Assembly: GCA_031414805.1 (NCBI GenBank)
Contig: JANOQJ010000015.1
Span: forward strand, 186,001-250,000
DNA length: 64,000 nt
Direction: 5' to 3'
Source: JAAFIW01 sp031414805
GTDB lineage: Bacteria > Pseudomonadota > Gammaproteobacteria > Burkholderiales > Burkholderiaceae_C
The notes under the pieces: model-generated
What the model saw: the letters and a program-made list of their open reading frames with translations, nothing else
Database searches by the model: none
What the model was told of the DNA's origin: nothing
Shown here: in pieces, positions 52,155 through 60,650 of the stretch
Layout: the number at the start of each line of letters is the position of its first letter
Position numbering within the stretch: the first letter of the stretch is position 1
Program-made: the position numbers and the translations under genes

Positions 52155-53294
52155 TCACGCCACGTCACCGTCGGCTGCCTCGTTTTTCAGCAAATCAATC
52201 AGCCGGTGGTTCAGATAGAGCTTTTCCCGCCCGTTGCCTTGCAGTTGCAAAAGCCCGGCAGCAGCCAGCGTTTGCAGGTACACCGACGCTGTCTGCCGCT
52301 GGGCGATTTGCGCCTGCACCACGTCGGCCACGCGGCAATAAGGCAAGCGAAAAATCAGCTCCACCAAGCCTTTCTGGTTGCCCAATTTCGTGTCGCGCTG
52401 AATTTGCTCGTGCGTGTTTTGCATCAGACGCGCAATCGCCTTGATTTTTTCCAGCGTCCACACCGCCGTTTCGCGCACCGCCTCCAGCATGTACAGCAAC
52501 CACTGCTGCCAGGCTTGCACCGTGCCCTCACGCGACACGGCTAGCAGCAATGCGTAATAGCGGCTGCGGTTATTCAGTATGTAGCGCGACAGGTACAGCA
52601 CCGGCGATGTCAGCAGCCCCTTATCGACCAAATAAAGCAGATTCAGCACCCGCCCCGTGCGGCCATTGCCATCCAGAAACGGGTGAATCGCCTCAAACTG
52701 GTAGTGCAGCACCGCCATGCGCACCAGTGGGTCGATCTCGCCGCCGCGCGCCGCGTCAGCTTCCTCGGCGTGGCAAAAACGCTCCCAGTCAGCCAGCAGT
52801 TCGCGTAAATGCGCCTCGCCCTGCGGCGGCGTGTAAATCGTCTCCTTCGTGCGCGCATTCACCAGCGCCGTGCCCGGTACTTTGCGCACATGCATCTCCA
52901 TGCCCTTGGTCTTGCTGCAAATCTCCTCGATGAGCGTGGTGGCCAGCGGACGGGTGCGCAATTGCGCCAACCCGTGGTACAGCGATTCGCGGTATTGCAG
53001 CGTCTCTTTCACAGCGCGGTCAGCCTTGGCCGCGTCTTTCGCGGCGTACTCGAACAGCGCGTCCGTGGTGGTCACGATGTTCTCAATCTCCGAGCTGGCC
53101 TGCGACTCCAGCAGCACCAGGGAACTGAGCATCACATCCGGGTTGGGCAGCAACCCTGCCGCCTCTTTCAACGCCGCCAAGGCTTTGTTTGCCTTGATGC
53201 AAGCGCGAAACACCTCGGTGCTCTCCCACTCGCCCATGGGCACGCTGCCCCACAAAAGGGGTGGTAAGTCGAAGGGGCGTTTGGGGTCGAACAT
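52155..53294 (-). CDS. Fic-family protein (AMPylase type, self-inhibited)
   Basis: 379 residues. The Fic core motif HPFLDGNGRTGR (about residue 205-216) has the catalytic His and all phosphate-binding residues, so nucleotide transfer activity is expected. An N-terminal inhibitory helix motif S-S-E-I-E-N (about residue 68) matches (S/T)xxxE(G/N), placing it in class II Fic proteins with inhibition in cis. A C-terminal winged-helix-like part (RVADVVQAQIAQRQTASVYL) may bind DNA. It modifies target proteins with AMP. It diverges from the SEFIR-NB-ARC-TPR gene across a 234-base palindrome-rich promoter region. Confidence 0.92.
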   Translation of the reverse strand: MFDPKRPFDLPPLLWGSVPMGEWESTEVFRACIKANKALAALKEAAGLLPNPDVMLSSLVLLESQASSEIENIVTTTDALFEYAAKDAAKADRAVKETLQYRESLYHGLAQLRTRPLATTLIEEICSKTKGMEMHVRKVPGTALVNARTKETIYTPPQGEAHLRELLADWERFCHAEEADAARGGEIDPLVRMAVLHYQFEAIHPFLDGNGRTGRVLNLLYLVDKGLLTSPVLYLSRYILNNRSRYYALLLAVSREGTVQAWQQWLLYMLEAVRETAVWTLEKIKAIARLMQNTHEQIQRDTKLGNQKGLVELIFRLPYCRVADVVQAQIAQRQTASVYLQTLAAAGLLQLQGNGREKLYLNHRLIDLLKNEAADGDVA

Positions 53295-53528
53295 GGTTGG
53301 CCGGGGCGTTAAACGTCTATCAAAGCAAAAATTATCAACATTTTTTCAAAATATGTCGATATTTTTATTTTTTGTCGACAAATATTGATCGACCTGTCGA
53401 TTCAATCGACAGGTCAGTAAGCTCATGTCGAGAAAATTTGAACGCATCAACACGTTCCTCTGGTCGACCTCATAAACTGTTACATCACTGCGAACCGCCA
53501 TCCGCAAAGTTCGGGGAGGACTTTCAAA
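53295..53528. promoter_or_regulatory. Divergent promoter region with TGTCGA palindromes
   Basis: A 10-bp perfect inverted repeat, GACCTGTCGA (53391-53400) and TCGACAGGTC (53406-53415), the palindrome TGTCGACA (53373-53380), and further TGTCGA half-sites near 53354 and 53427 lie in an AT-rich core. This pattern is typical of an operator cluster controlling both the Fic gene and the SEFIR gene. A strong ribosome site GGGGAGGA precedes the SEFIR start. Confidence 0.7.
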
Positions 53529-56264
53529 ATGCCCAATGCCTCAGTCTTCGTGAGCTACGCCCACGAAAGCGACACGTTTCGACAACAGGTCAGGCAACTG
53601 TGCAATTGGCTTCGCAGCCAGGGCGTTGCTGTGGTGTGCGACTTTGACCACGAAGTCAGACCGCCCGACACCGGCTGGCCCACGTGGATGCAGCACGGCA
53701 TTGAAGATGCCCTGGTGGTGCTGGTCGTCGCCTCCCCAAAATACAAAGCCCGCTTTGAAAAACGCTCACCCACCGACAGTGGCTTGGGCGTTCGATGGGA
53801 AGGCGCAATCATCACGCAAGACCTGTACGTCGGGGCACAACTCAACAATAAGTTTTACCCCGTCATACCCGACGGCGGCAGCCACGATGACGTACCCAAA
53901 GCCCTTCGCCCGTGGAATAACGGGCATCGGTTTCCTAGCGGGCAAGATGCCATCCTGGCGCTGATTCGTGCGTGCGAACCATCTACCTCGGCACCAGCGC
54001 CTGCAATCCCGACGACAGCCCCCAACTGGGCCGCCTTAAACAAACCCGCCCAGCGCGGCCTTTTGCAAGGCCCGCAAGACAACCGGCTGCAACCCCGTGA
54101 GGGTCAGTTGTTTGGCCGCCAAACTGAAGTTGCCGCCGTGCTGAAGTTTTTAACCAGCGACGAAGACGGCGCCGTGGTCTGCGCACAAATCACCGGTACC
54201 GGCGGCATTGGCAAAACCGAGGTTTGCAAAGCCGCGCTCAAGGACTGGCTCACGCAGCGCTCCAGCGAAGTGGCTTTTTATGTCGATGTGCCCGACTCCG
54301 CCACCGCCGACGAGTTGATTGCCCTGCTGGGCCAGGCCCTGGGCGCAGACAACCTGGGCAGCTTGGCCGAGCTGGCCGCGCGGCTGCAGCCCGGCCTGTA
54401 CTACCTGGACAACCTGGAAGGCGTGGCCGAACGGCCCGAGGGCCAGCAGTTGCTACGCGAGTTGCGCCAGCTGCCCGGCGTGCGCGTGCTGGCCTCGTCA
54501 CGCATCAGCCTGCCGGGCATTTTGGGCAAGCCGATTGAAGTGGGTGTGCTGCCACTGGCCGACGCACTGGCCATGTTCCGCGAGCTGTGGTTGGGCGCAG
54601 ACGCTTTGCCACCCGCCGCGCCCGGCAGCCCGGTTGAAACCTTGGTAGATAAAGAGCTGGGCTGCCACGCCCTGAGCATCAGCCTGCTGGCGCGGCTGGG
54701 CGGCGTCTACTCATTCACCCAGTTGCAACAGCGCTGGCAAGCCAGCGGCACCGCCATCGCGCATGACACAGGCGACGCCAGCCGCCAGGGCAGCCTGGCC
54801 CGAAGCCTGCGGCTGACATCCGATGCCTTGCAGCCCCACGCAGGCGCGCTAGACCTGTGGACACTAGCCGCGCTGTTTCCCCAAGGCGTTGACGAAAACC
54901 TGTTCGCCCTGCTGGAGCAATGGGGCAGCTGGGCCGAGCAGCCCGCTCGCCAGCAACTGGTGCGCCACCATGTGCTCACCCTGCGCGAGGGGCGCTTGCA
55001 CCTGCTGCCGCCGTTGGCACGGTATGCCATTCAGCAAGCCCTGGCCACGGTTGATGGTTTCTCGTGGGTCAACGCACGGCCCCTGGGGTTTCGCTTGTTT
55101 CAGCAGTTGGCCGATGCGGCAAAGTCCGTAGCCTCATCGCAAGAGGCTCTGACTGCTCGCGAGGTGCTGCAACAGCAATTCAATGCGCTGGCCCGTGTAT
55201 TTGAAACCGATGTCGCCAGCCCCCAGCCCGATTCAGCGGCGCTGCATCACCTGAACCAGGCACTGCTCAACGAGTACCAGTTTCGCGCCGCGCTCGGCCG
55301 CCAGCTTCTGCAAGCCCTTGCACCGCACTTGCCCGAGTCAGCCAGCGCCATTCTCTACCTGGGCGATTTGGAAAGACGGCTGGGCCAGATTGACAAAGCC
55401 CGCCCATTGTTTGAGCAGGCCTTGGCGCTATACAAAAGCCAACAAGACGGTGTAGGCCAAGCCAATACGCTACAGGCTCTGGCCGATCTGGAAAGTCGGC
55501 TGGGCAAGGTAGATAAAACCCGCGCTTTGTATGAGCAGGCCTTGGCGCTGTACAAAAGCATGCGCGACGGTTTGGGCCAGGCCAACACGCTCAAGGCTCT
55601 GGGCGATCTGGAGAGTCGGCTGGGCCAGATTGACAAAGCCCGCGCCTTGTATGAGCAGGCCTTGGCGCTGCACAAAAGCGAACAAGCCGGTTTGGGCCAG
55701 GCCAATACGCTCAAGGCTCTGGGCCAGCTGGAAAGTCGGCTGGGCCAGACAGACAAAGCCCGCGCCTTGTACGAGAAGGCCTTGGAGCTGTACAAAAGCG
55801 AACAAACCGGTTTGGGCCAAGCCAATACGCTGCAGGCCCTGGGCGATCTAGAAAGTAAGCTGGGCGAGGCAGACAAAGCCCGCGCTCTTTATGAGCACGC
55901 CTTGGCGCTGTACAAAAGCGAACAGGCCGGTTTGGGCCAGGCCAATACGCTCAAGGCTCTGGGCGATCTGGAAAGTCGGCTGGGCCAGGTGGATCGGGCT
56001 TTGACTTGTTACGAAACCGCAGCGGCGTTGTATGCGAATGAGCAAGAAACCATGGGCTTGGCCTATACCCACGCCAAGCTGGCGCTCTTCCACCATGCCA
56101 AGCAGCAAATTGAAACGCGAGATGAATGCATGCGACTGGCGATGGACTGGGGCGTGAAGTCCAACACAGAATCGGTTATGCGCTATGTGAGCCAGGTGCT
56201 GGTGAAAATTCACGGCAGCCCAGAAGCCACGCAGGCGTGGATCGAGCGACTGCAGGCGGGTTGA
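53529..56264 (+). CDS. SEFIR-NB-ARC-TPR protein (STAND/NLR-like, putative defence)
   Basis: 911 residues. Residues 1-150 form a SEFIR (TIR-like) domain: VFVSYAHESDTFRQQVRQLC, GWPTWMQHGIEDALVVLVVA and SPKYKARFE. Residues about 195-500 form a STAND NTPase: P-loop GTGGIGKT (223-230), Walker B-like LYYLDNLE (290-297), LASSR (321-325), GCHALSISLLA in the GLPL position, and a winged-helix region. Residues 611-850 are six TPR units of exactly 40 residues, each starting L-G/A-D/Q-L-E and containing GLGQANTLKAL. Such effector-switch-sensor architectures detect phage components and trigger effector activity; that role is inferred. No transmembrane segment is evident. The gene diverges from a Fic gene and precedes a toxin-antitoxin pair. 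Confidence 0.9.
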   Translation: MPNASVFVSYAHESDTFRQQVRQLCNWLRSQGVAVVCDFDHEVRPPDTGWPTWMQHGIEDALVVLVVASPKYKARFEKRSPTDSGLGVRWEGAIITQDLYVGAQLNNKFYPVIPDGGSHDDVPKALRPWNNGHRFPSGQDAILALIRACEPSTSAPAPAIPTTAPNWAALNKPAQRGLLQGPQDNRLQPREGQLFGRQTEVAAVLKFLTSDEDGAVVCAQITGTGGIGKTEVCKAALKDWLTQRSSEVAFYVDVPDSATADELIALLGQALGADNLGSLAELAARLQPGLYYLDNLEGVAERPEGQQLLRELRQLPGVRVLASSRISLPGILGKPIEVGVLPLADALAMFRELWLGADALPPAAPGSPVETLVDKELGCHALSISLLARLGGVYSFTQLQQRWQASGTAIAHDTGDASRQGSLARSLRLTSDALQPHAGALDLWTLAALFPQGVDENLFALLEQWGSWAEQPARQQLVRHHVLTLREGRLHLLPPLARYAIQQALATVDGFSWVNARPLGFRLFQQLADAAKSVASSQEALTAREVLQQQFNALARVFETDVASPQPDSAALHHLNQALLNEYQFRAALGRQLLQALAPHLPESASAILYLGDLERRLGQIDKARPLFEQALALYKSQQDGVGQANTLQALADLESRLGKVDKTRALYEQALALYKSMRDGLGQANTLKALGDLESRLGQIDKARALYEQALALHKSEQAGLGQANTLKALGQLESRLGQTDKARALYEKALELYKSEQTGLGQANTLQALGDLESKLGEADKARALYEHALALYKSEQAGLGQANTLKALGDLESRLGQVDRALTCYETAAALYANEQETMGLAYTHAKLALFHHAKQQIETRDECMRLAMDWGVKSNTESVMRYVSQVLVKIHGSPEATQAWIERLQAG
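55359..56078 (+). repeat. Six 120-bp tandem repeats encoding TPR units
   Basis: Units of exactly 120 bases (40 codons), units 2-6 nearly identical in DNA, for example GGTTTGGGCCAGGCCAATAC and CTGGGCGATCTGGAAAGTCG recurring in step. This implies recent duplication or gene conversion and a capacity to change copy number. Confidence 0.93.
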
Positions 56265-56272
56265 TCTGCTCT

Positions 56273-56330
56273 ACTTTTCATAGCTGCTTCAGCAGTTAAT
56301 TCCTGGGCGAGAGGGCTAAAAGGCTCCCAC
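56273..56330 (+). repeat. Family A repeat, copy 18 (intergenic), diverged
   Basis: TTTTCATAGCTGCTTCAGCA then GGGCGAGAGGGCTAAAAGG, downstream of the SEFIR gene. TAG kept; TGA is TCA. Confidence 0.75.
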
Positions 56331-56390
56331 TTCCCCAATGAGAACCCTTCAAAACGGCGAACCTGGTGAAATATGCTGAATGAATTTAAA

Positions 56391-56409
56391 TGTACAGTTC
56401 ATATGTACA
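56391..56409. promoter_or_regulatory. Operator-like pair of TGTACA boxes before the antitoxin gene
   Basis: Two TGTACA palindromes (56391-56396 and 56404-56409), 13 bases centre to centre, sit just upstream of the antitoxin start. Phd-type antitoxins usually repress their own operon through such sites. Confidence 0.6.
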
Positions 56410-56422
56410 TAAAAGGCAAATG

Positions 56423-56725
56423 ATGTCTATCTCAATCGCCCAATCCCGCCAGCAACTGTCTTCACTCATCGACGCCGCGCAAAGCACGCCTCAAGTCATT
56501 ACCAAGCGCAACACGCCAGTGGCGGTGCTGGTTTCTGCTGACTATTTCAAGCGCACGCAGGCGGTGGCACATGGCGCGGCCAGTTTTTACAACAGCTTGA
56601 TGGCCTTGCGCAGCCAGTACGAACCGGCAGACGAAGGAGGAATTCCTGGCGCAGAGGCCGCATCGCGCGCCAGCGCTTGGGCGCGCACGAATCACTTTGC
56701 TGACTCCGAACAAGCACCCGAATAA
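56423..56725 (+). CDS. Phd/YefM-family antitoxin
   Basis: 100 residues from the ATG at 56423 (AAAGG six bases before); ATG at 56420 is adjacent and also possible. The N-terminal DNA-binding fold is SISIAQSRQQLSSLIDAAQ, followed by PQVITKRNTPVAVLVSADYF, which is the Phd/YefM hallmark. The C-terminal tail should wrap the toxin. It is six bases upstream of a PIN-domain toxin gene, and the pair forms a type II toxin-antitoxin operon. Confidence 0.88.
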   Translation: MSISIAQSRQQLSSLIDAAQSTPQVITKRNTPVAVLVSADYFKRTQAVAHGAASFYNSLMALRSQYEPADEGGIPGAEAASRASAWARTNHFADSEQAPE

Positions 56726-56731
56726 ATACCG

Positions 56732-57142
56732 ATGGCGCAAACCGTTTACCTGGCCGACACCCATGTGGTGAGCGAGTTCGTCAAAAAACTCCCGGACGAA
56801 AACGTCATGCAATGGGTGCAATCGGCCCAACTCATCGCCATATCGGCCGTCACCGTCGAAGAAGCGCATTTCGGCTTTGCGTGGCAGCCCAACGCACGCA
56901 AACTCAATTTGTTCAACGCTGTGGTGCAAAACCTGCACGCCGTGTACACCATCACCGAGTCCATCGCCCAGCGCGCAGGCATGTTGCGGGGTCAATTCCA
57001 GGCGCAAGGCATAGTCAGAAGCGCGCCAGACATGCTGATCGCTGCGACGGCGCAGGAGCATCAGCTCATCATTGCGACGCGCAACACGCGTGACTTTGCG
57101 GGCTGCGGGGTGCAGGTGGTGAATCCGTTTGATCGGCTTTGA
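56732..57142 (+). CDS. PIN-domain toxin (VapC/FitB-like)
   Basis: 136 residues. The four acidic PIN residues are visible: YLADTHVVSEF (Asp), AVTVEEAHFG (Glu), RSAPDMLIAATA (Asp) and TRNTRDFAG (Asp). It is expected to be a Mg-dependent RNase inhibited by the preceding antitoxin. The L-A-D-T-H-V-V-S-E opening is closest in style to FitB. Confidence 0.9.
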   Translation: MAQTVYLADTHVVSEFVKKLPDENVMQWVQSAQLIAISAVTVEEAHFGFAWQPNARKLNLFNAVVQNLHAVYTITESIAQRAGMLRGQFQAQGIVRSAPDMLIAATAQEHQLIIATRNTRDFAGCGVQVVNPFDRL

Positions 57143-57155
57143 CCACATTTTTTTG

Positions 57156-57215
57156 CTCTGCTTTTTGTAGCTGCTTGAGCAGTTAATACATGTGCTAGTG
57201 GCTGTTTTGGCTTGC
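57156..57215 (+). repeat. Family A repeat, copy 19 (intergenic)
   Basis: TTTTTGTAGCTGCTTGAGCA, ATGTGCTAGTGGC, GTTTTGGCTTGCAAA. Core TAG and TGA intact. Confidence 0.85.
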
Positions 57216-57465
57216 AAAGCTTGCAAGCGCGCGACGTTTTGCAATCTCCACTGGCACGCAATTGGGTCGGAGCCCACCCGCCGACATATTGATTCGTTTG
57301 GACTGAGCAAGGCATCCAGGAAACCCCGTTCAGGCTGGGCTGAGGAGCGCAAAAACCAGTGGATCAGGGCACGTGCTTGTTTGAGCCGCAGGCGAGTTTG
57401 CACATGACCCCACTGGATTTGAGCACCGCAAGTTGCCCGCAGCGAAGCGAAGGGATCCAGACTGC

Positions 57466-57536
57466 CGGGTCGCCTTTCTTTTGCTTACTTTTCTTTGGCG
57501 AAGCAAAGAAAAGTGAGTCGCTGTCGGGCGACCCCC
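57466..57536. repeat. Hairpin repeat upstream of the RNB ribonuclease
   Basis: Inner perfect arms ACTTTTCTTT (57487-57496) and AAAGAAAAGT (57505-57514); outer arms CGGGTCGCC and GGCGACCC. I recognise the TTTGGCGAAGCAAAGAAAAG motif as a scattered repeat in Burkholderiales and other proteobacteria. Confidence 0.75.
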
Positions 57537-57588
57537 GACATCTACGCACGCCATTGAACCCAGAAATCCGCATGGGACAATCCCGCCC

Positions 57589-59679
57589 ATGTTTGCAATG
57601 TTTGAAGACGCCGGTAAATTCCTGGCAGGGCGGGTGATGTCTGAGGCGGAAAGCTCCGCGCAGGTGGAGCTTGACAGTGGCAAGCGTGTGAAGGTGAAAG
57701 CCGCGCACGTGATGCTGAAATTTGACAAGCCCGCGCCGGCTGAATTTTTGCGCCAGGCCCAGGAAATCGCCCACACCATTGAGCTGGAAATGGCTTGGGA
57801 ATTTGCGCCGGACGATGAATTTGGCTTTGCCGATATTGCCCGCGAGTATTTCAGCGACAAGGCCAGCGTGGCGCAGCAGGCCGCTGCGTTGCTGCGGTTG
57901 TATGACGCACCGCACTACTTTCGCCGGGCGGGCAAGGGGCGCTTCAAGAAAGCGTCGGCCGAGGTGGTGCAGCAAGCGCTGGCCGCCATTGAAAAGAAGA
58001 AGCAAATCACTGCGCAAATTGGCGCCTGGGCGCAGGAGCTGGCCGAGGGCGTGTGCCCCGCGCCGATTCGGGAGCAGTTGTTCAAAATTCTGTTCAAGCC
58101 CGATAAAAACGGGCCGGAATACAAGGCGGTGGTTGATGCCTCCCGCGCCACGCAAACCGCGCCGTTGCTGCTGCTGCAAAACGCGGGGGCGATTGACAGC
58201 CCTTACCAGTTTCACTGGAAGCGGTTTTTGTTTGACAACTTTCCCAAGGGCACGGGCTTTCCGGCGCTCATCGCGCCCGAGATCAAGGACGAGTTGCCGC
58301 TGGCCCCGGTGCAGGCTTATTCGATTGACGATTCGCAAACCACCGAGATTGACGATGCGCTGTCGCTGCAAGGCCTGGGCACGGGCACGGTGATCCTGGG
58401 CATTCACATCGCCGCGCCCGCGCTGGCTTTGCAGGCGGGTGACGCAGTGGACAGCGTGGCTCGCCAGCGCTTGTCGACCGTCTACATGCCGGGCTACAAA
58501 ATCACCATGCTGCCCGACGAAGTGGTGCAGCGCTACACCCTGCAAGCCGGGCGCGACTGCCCGGCGGTGTCGTTGTATGTGACGTTTGATGAGGCCACGC
58601 TGGAGATTAAAAATCGCGAGACGAAGCTGGAGCGGGTGCCGATTGCGGCGAATTTGCGGCACGACAAACTGGATGAAGTCGTCACGCAGGAAAGATTGGA
58701 AACCCCCGAGTCTGAGGACGCGTTTGAGCATGAAACAGGCCTTCCGCCCTTGCAGAATCTGCTCAAGCAGCTATCATTTTTATATCGCTTGGCCAGACAT
58801 TTGAAGGCTGGGCGTGAGGTGGTGCGGGGCAAGCCGGAGAACTTCAACCGGCCCGACTACAACTTCAAGCTGGTCGGAAATGACGGCAACGAGCCGACCG
58901 GGATAGAGCAGGTACACATCTCCACCCGCCAACGCGGCGCGCCTCTCGACCTGATCGTGGCCGAGGCCATGATTCTGGCCAACAGCTCCTGGGGCGACTG
59001 GTTGCACGCGCATGGCGTGCCCGGCATTTACCGCAGCCAGGCCAGTCTGGCCCCCGGCGTGAAGGTGCGCATGGGCACCAAGGCGCAGCCGCATGCGGGC
59101 ATTGGCGTTTCCAGCTACGCCTGGAGCACCTCGCCGCTGCGCCGCTACACCGATTTGGTGAACCAGTGGCAAATCATTGCGGTGGCGCGCAACGGCAAAA
59201 CCGCGCCGCTGGTGGCCCCGTTCAAACCCAAAGACGCGCAGCTGTTTGCCATCATCAGCAGCTTTGACGCGGCTTACAGCGCCTACAACGGCTACCAGGG
59301 CGGCATGGAGCGGTTTTGGACGCTGCAATACGTGCAGCAAAACGGCATCACCGAGCTGAACGCCACGGTGTTCAAAGACGGCATGGTGCGGGCCGACGAC
59401 CTGCCGCTGGTGCTGCCCGTGTTGGGCGCGCAAGACTTGCCACGTGGCGCGCACGTGCGGGTGAAGCTGGGTGCGATTGATCTGATTTCGCTGGACGTGA
59501 CCGGCACGGTGATTGAGCGGCTGGATGTGCAAGTGTCTGACGCCATGGACGAAGAAGGCGACGACGAGCTGGTGGCCGGGCCGATTGCGATTGCGGTCGA
59601 CATGAGTGCGCCGGTGGGGGAGATCAGCGAAAGCGACGCTGGCAACGACTCAGCAACTCCCGATAATCCGGCCCCGTGA
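57589..59679 (+). CDS. RNB-family (RNase II/R-like) exoribonuclease
   Basis: 696 residues. The RNB catalytic motif is AYSIDDSQTTEIDDALSLQG with the metal-binding Asp cluster, followed by GIHIAAPALALQAGDAVDSV, ARQRLSTVYMPGYKITMLP, and SSYAWSTSPLRRYTDLVNQW. Cold-shock/S1 modules are minimal, so it is a shorter RNB protein than RNase R. It degrades RNA 3' to 5'. Residues about 387-402 (NLLKQLSFLYRLAR) are encoded by a family A repeat. The last residues overlap the GTG start of the TonB-like gene. Confidence 0.92.
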   Translation: MFAMFEDAGKFLAGRVMSEAESSAQVELDSGKRVKVKAAHVMLKFDKPAPAEFLRQAQEIAHTIELEMAWEFAPDDEFGFADIAREYFSDKASVAQQAAALLRLYDAPHYFRRAGKGRFKKASAEVVQQALAAIEKKKQITAQIGAWAQELAEGVCPAPIREQLFKILFKPDKNGPEYKAVVDASRATQTAPLLLLQNAGAIDSPYQFHWKRFLFDNFPKGTGFPALIAPEIKDELPLAPVQAYSIDDSQTTEIDDALSLQGLGTGTVILGIHIAAPALALQAGDAVDSVARQRLSTVYMPGYKITMLPDEVVQRYTLQAGRDCPAVSLYVTFDEATLEIKNRETKLERVPIAANLRHDKLDEVVTQERLETPESEDAFEHETGLPPLQNLLKQLSFLYRLARHLKAGREVVRGKPENFNRPDYNFKLVGNDGNEPTGIEQVHISTRQRGAPLDLIVAEAMILANSSWGDWLHAHGVPGIYRSQASLAPGVKVRMGTKAQPHAGIGVSSYAWSTSPLRRYTDLVNQWQIIAVARNGKTAPLVAPFKPKDAQLFAIISSFDAAYSAYNGYQGGMERFWTLQYVQQNGITELNATVFKDGMVRADDLPLVLPVLGAQDLPRGAHVRVKLGAIDLISLDVTGTVIERLDVQVSDAMDEEGDDELVAGPIAIAVDMSAPVGEISESDAGNDSATPDNPAP
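58747..58793 (-). repeat. Family A repeat, copy 20 (inside the ribonuclease gene)
   Basis: TCTGCTCAAGCAGCTATCAT then TTTTATA. The gene uses a second reverse frame (L-L-K-Q-L); only the core half is clearly recognisable. Confidence 0.75.
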
Positions 59680-60542
59680 ACCTCAAGTCTTTCTTCAGCC
59701 AACTGAGCACCCTGCAAATCGCCCTGGCCTTCTCGGCCCTGGTGCATGCGGGCCTGCTGACGGTGCGCTTTATTGACCCTGAGGGCTTTAACCGCGTGTT
59801 TGAAGACACGCCGCTGGAGGTGGTGCTGGTCAACACCCGCAGCAACGAGCGGCCTGACAAAGCCCAAGCCATCGCCCAGGCCTCGCTGGCGGGCGGTGGC
59901 GAGGCCGAAAAAGCCCGAGCTACCTCACCGCTGCCGCCTTCGCTGCTGACCGACCGGGGCGACGCCGCCGAAGACGAGCAAAAGAAGATCGAAGCCATGC
60001 AGGAGCAGCAAACCCTGCTGCTGGCCCAGCTCAAAAAAGAGCTGGCCGCCCTGCCCCCGCCCGACCCCAAAGTGCCCAGCACCAACCCCGAGGCGATGTC
60101 GCGCGAGGAAAAGCGCCGCCAGCTCATCAAGCTGCTGGCCGAGATTGAAAAGCGCATCAACGAAGAAAACTCCCGGCCCAAAAAACGCTACATCAGCCCC
60201 GCCACGCGCGAAGAGGTGTATGCCATTTACTACGACGCCTTGCGCCGCAAGATCGAAGACAAAGGCACGCAAAACTTCCCGCAACTGGCCGGCCAAAAGC
60301 TCTATGGCGAGCTGACCATGATCGTCACCGTCAACTTTGACGGCCGCGTGCTGGCCACCGAGGTGGTGGAAACCTCCCGCAACATCGCCCTGGACCGCCG
60401 CGCCCAGACCATTGCCCGCTCTGCCGGTCCGTTTGGCAACTTCAGCCCCGAAATGCGCCGCAAGGCCGACCAGATCGTGGTGGTCTCGCGCTTTAAATTC
60501 ACGCGCGACGAGACGCTGGAAACGCGGCTGACGGAGCGTTGA
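59676..60542 (+). CDS. TonB-like energy-transducing protein
   Basis: 288 residues, starting at GTG inside the preceding stop. Membrane anchor LQIALAFSALVHAGLLTVRF, a long charged, partly coiled-coil periplasmic linker (Glu/Lys/Gln-rich, residues 80-170) and a C-terminal TonB domain (QKLYGELTMIVTVNFDGRVL, RSAGPFGNFSPEMRRKADQI). It probably couples inner-membrane energy to an envelope process. No exbBD nearby. Confidence 0.82.
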   Translation: MNLKSFFSQLSTLQIALAFSALVHAGLLTVRFIDPEGFNRVFEDTPLEVVLVNTRSNERPDKAQAIAQASLAGGGEAEKARATSPLPPSLLTDRGDAAEDEQKKIEAMQEQQTLLLAQLKKELAALPPPDPKVPSTNPEAMSREEKRRQLIKLLAEIEKRINEENSRPKKRYISPATREEVYAIYYDALRRKIEDKGTQNFPQLAGQKLYGELTMIVTVNFDGRVLATEVVETSRNIALDRRAQTIARSAGPFGNFSPEMRRKADQIVVVSRFKFTRDETLETRLTER

Positions 60543-60584
60543 ATAGACATGCATCAAGGCCTTCCCGTGACACCTGACCTGACT

Positions 60585-60622
60585 CCTTCCCCCGCTGGGG
60601 GAAGGCGGGGATGGGGGCACGA
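60585..60622 (+). repeat. Family B arm, left
   Basis: CTCCTTCCCCCGCTGGGGGA then AGGCGGGGATGGGGGCAC, partner of 60896-60935 about 275 bases away, enclosing the nested inverted repeat. Confidence 0.88.
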
Positions 60623-60650
60623 GCGCTGCAGCGCTTATCCAGCGTGTTCC

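Larger units (their letters stand above)
57143..57588. other. Gene-free stretch with two repeats
   Basis: It holds family A copy 19 (57156-57215) and a long imperfect hairpin repeat (57466-57536). No gene seen; the ribonuclease promoter should lie at the right end. Confidence 0.6.

Noticed and set aside
55359..56078. Regular 120-bp repeats that might suggest CRISPR
   Set aside because: Units are coding, contiguous and 120 bases long without spacers; they are TPR motifs.
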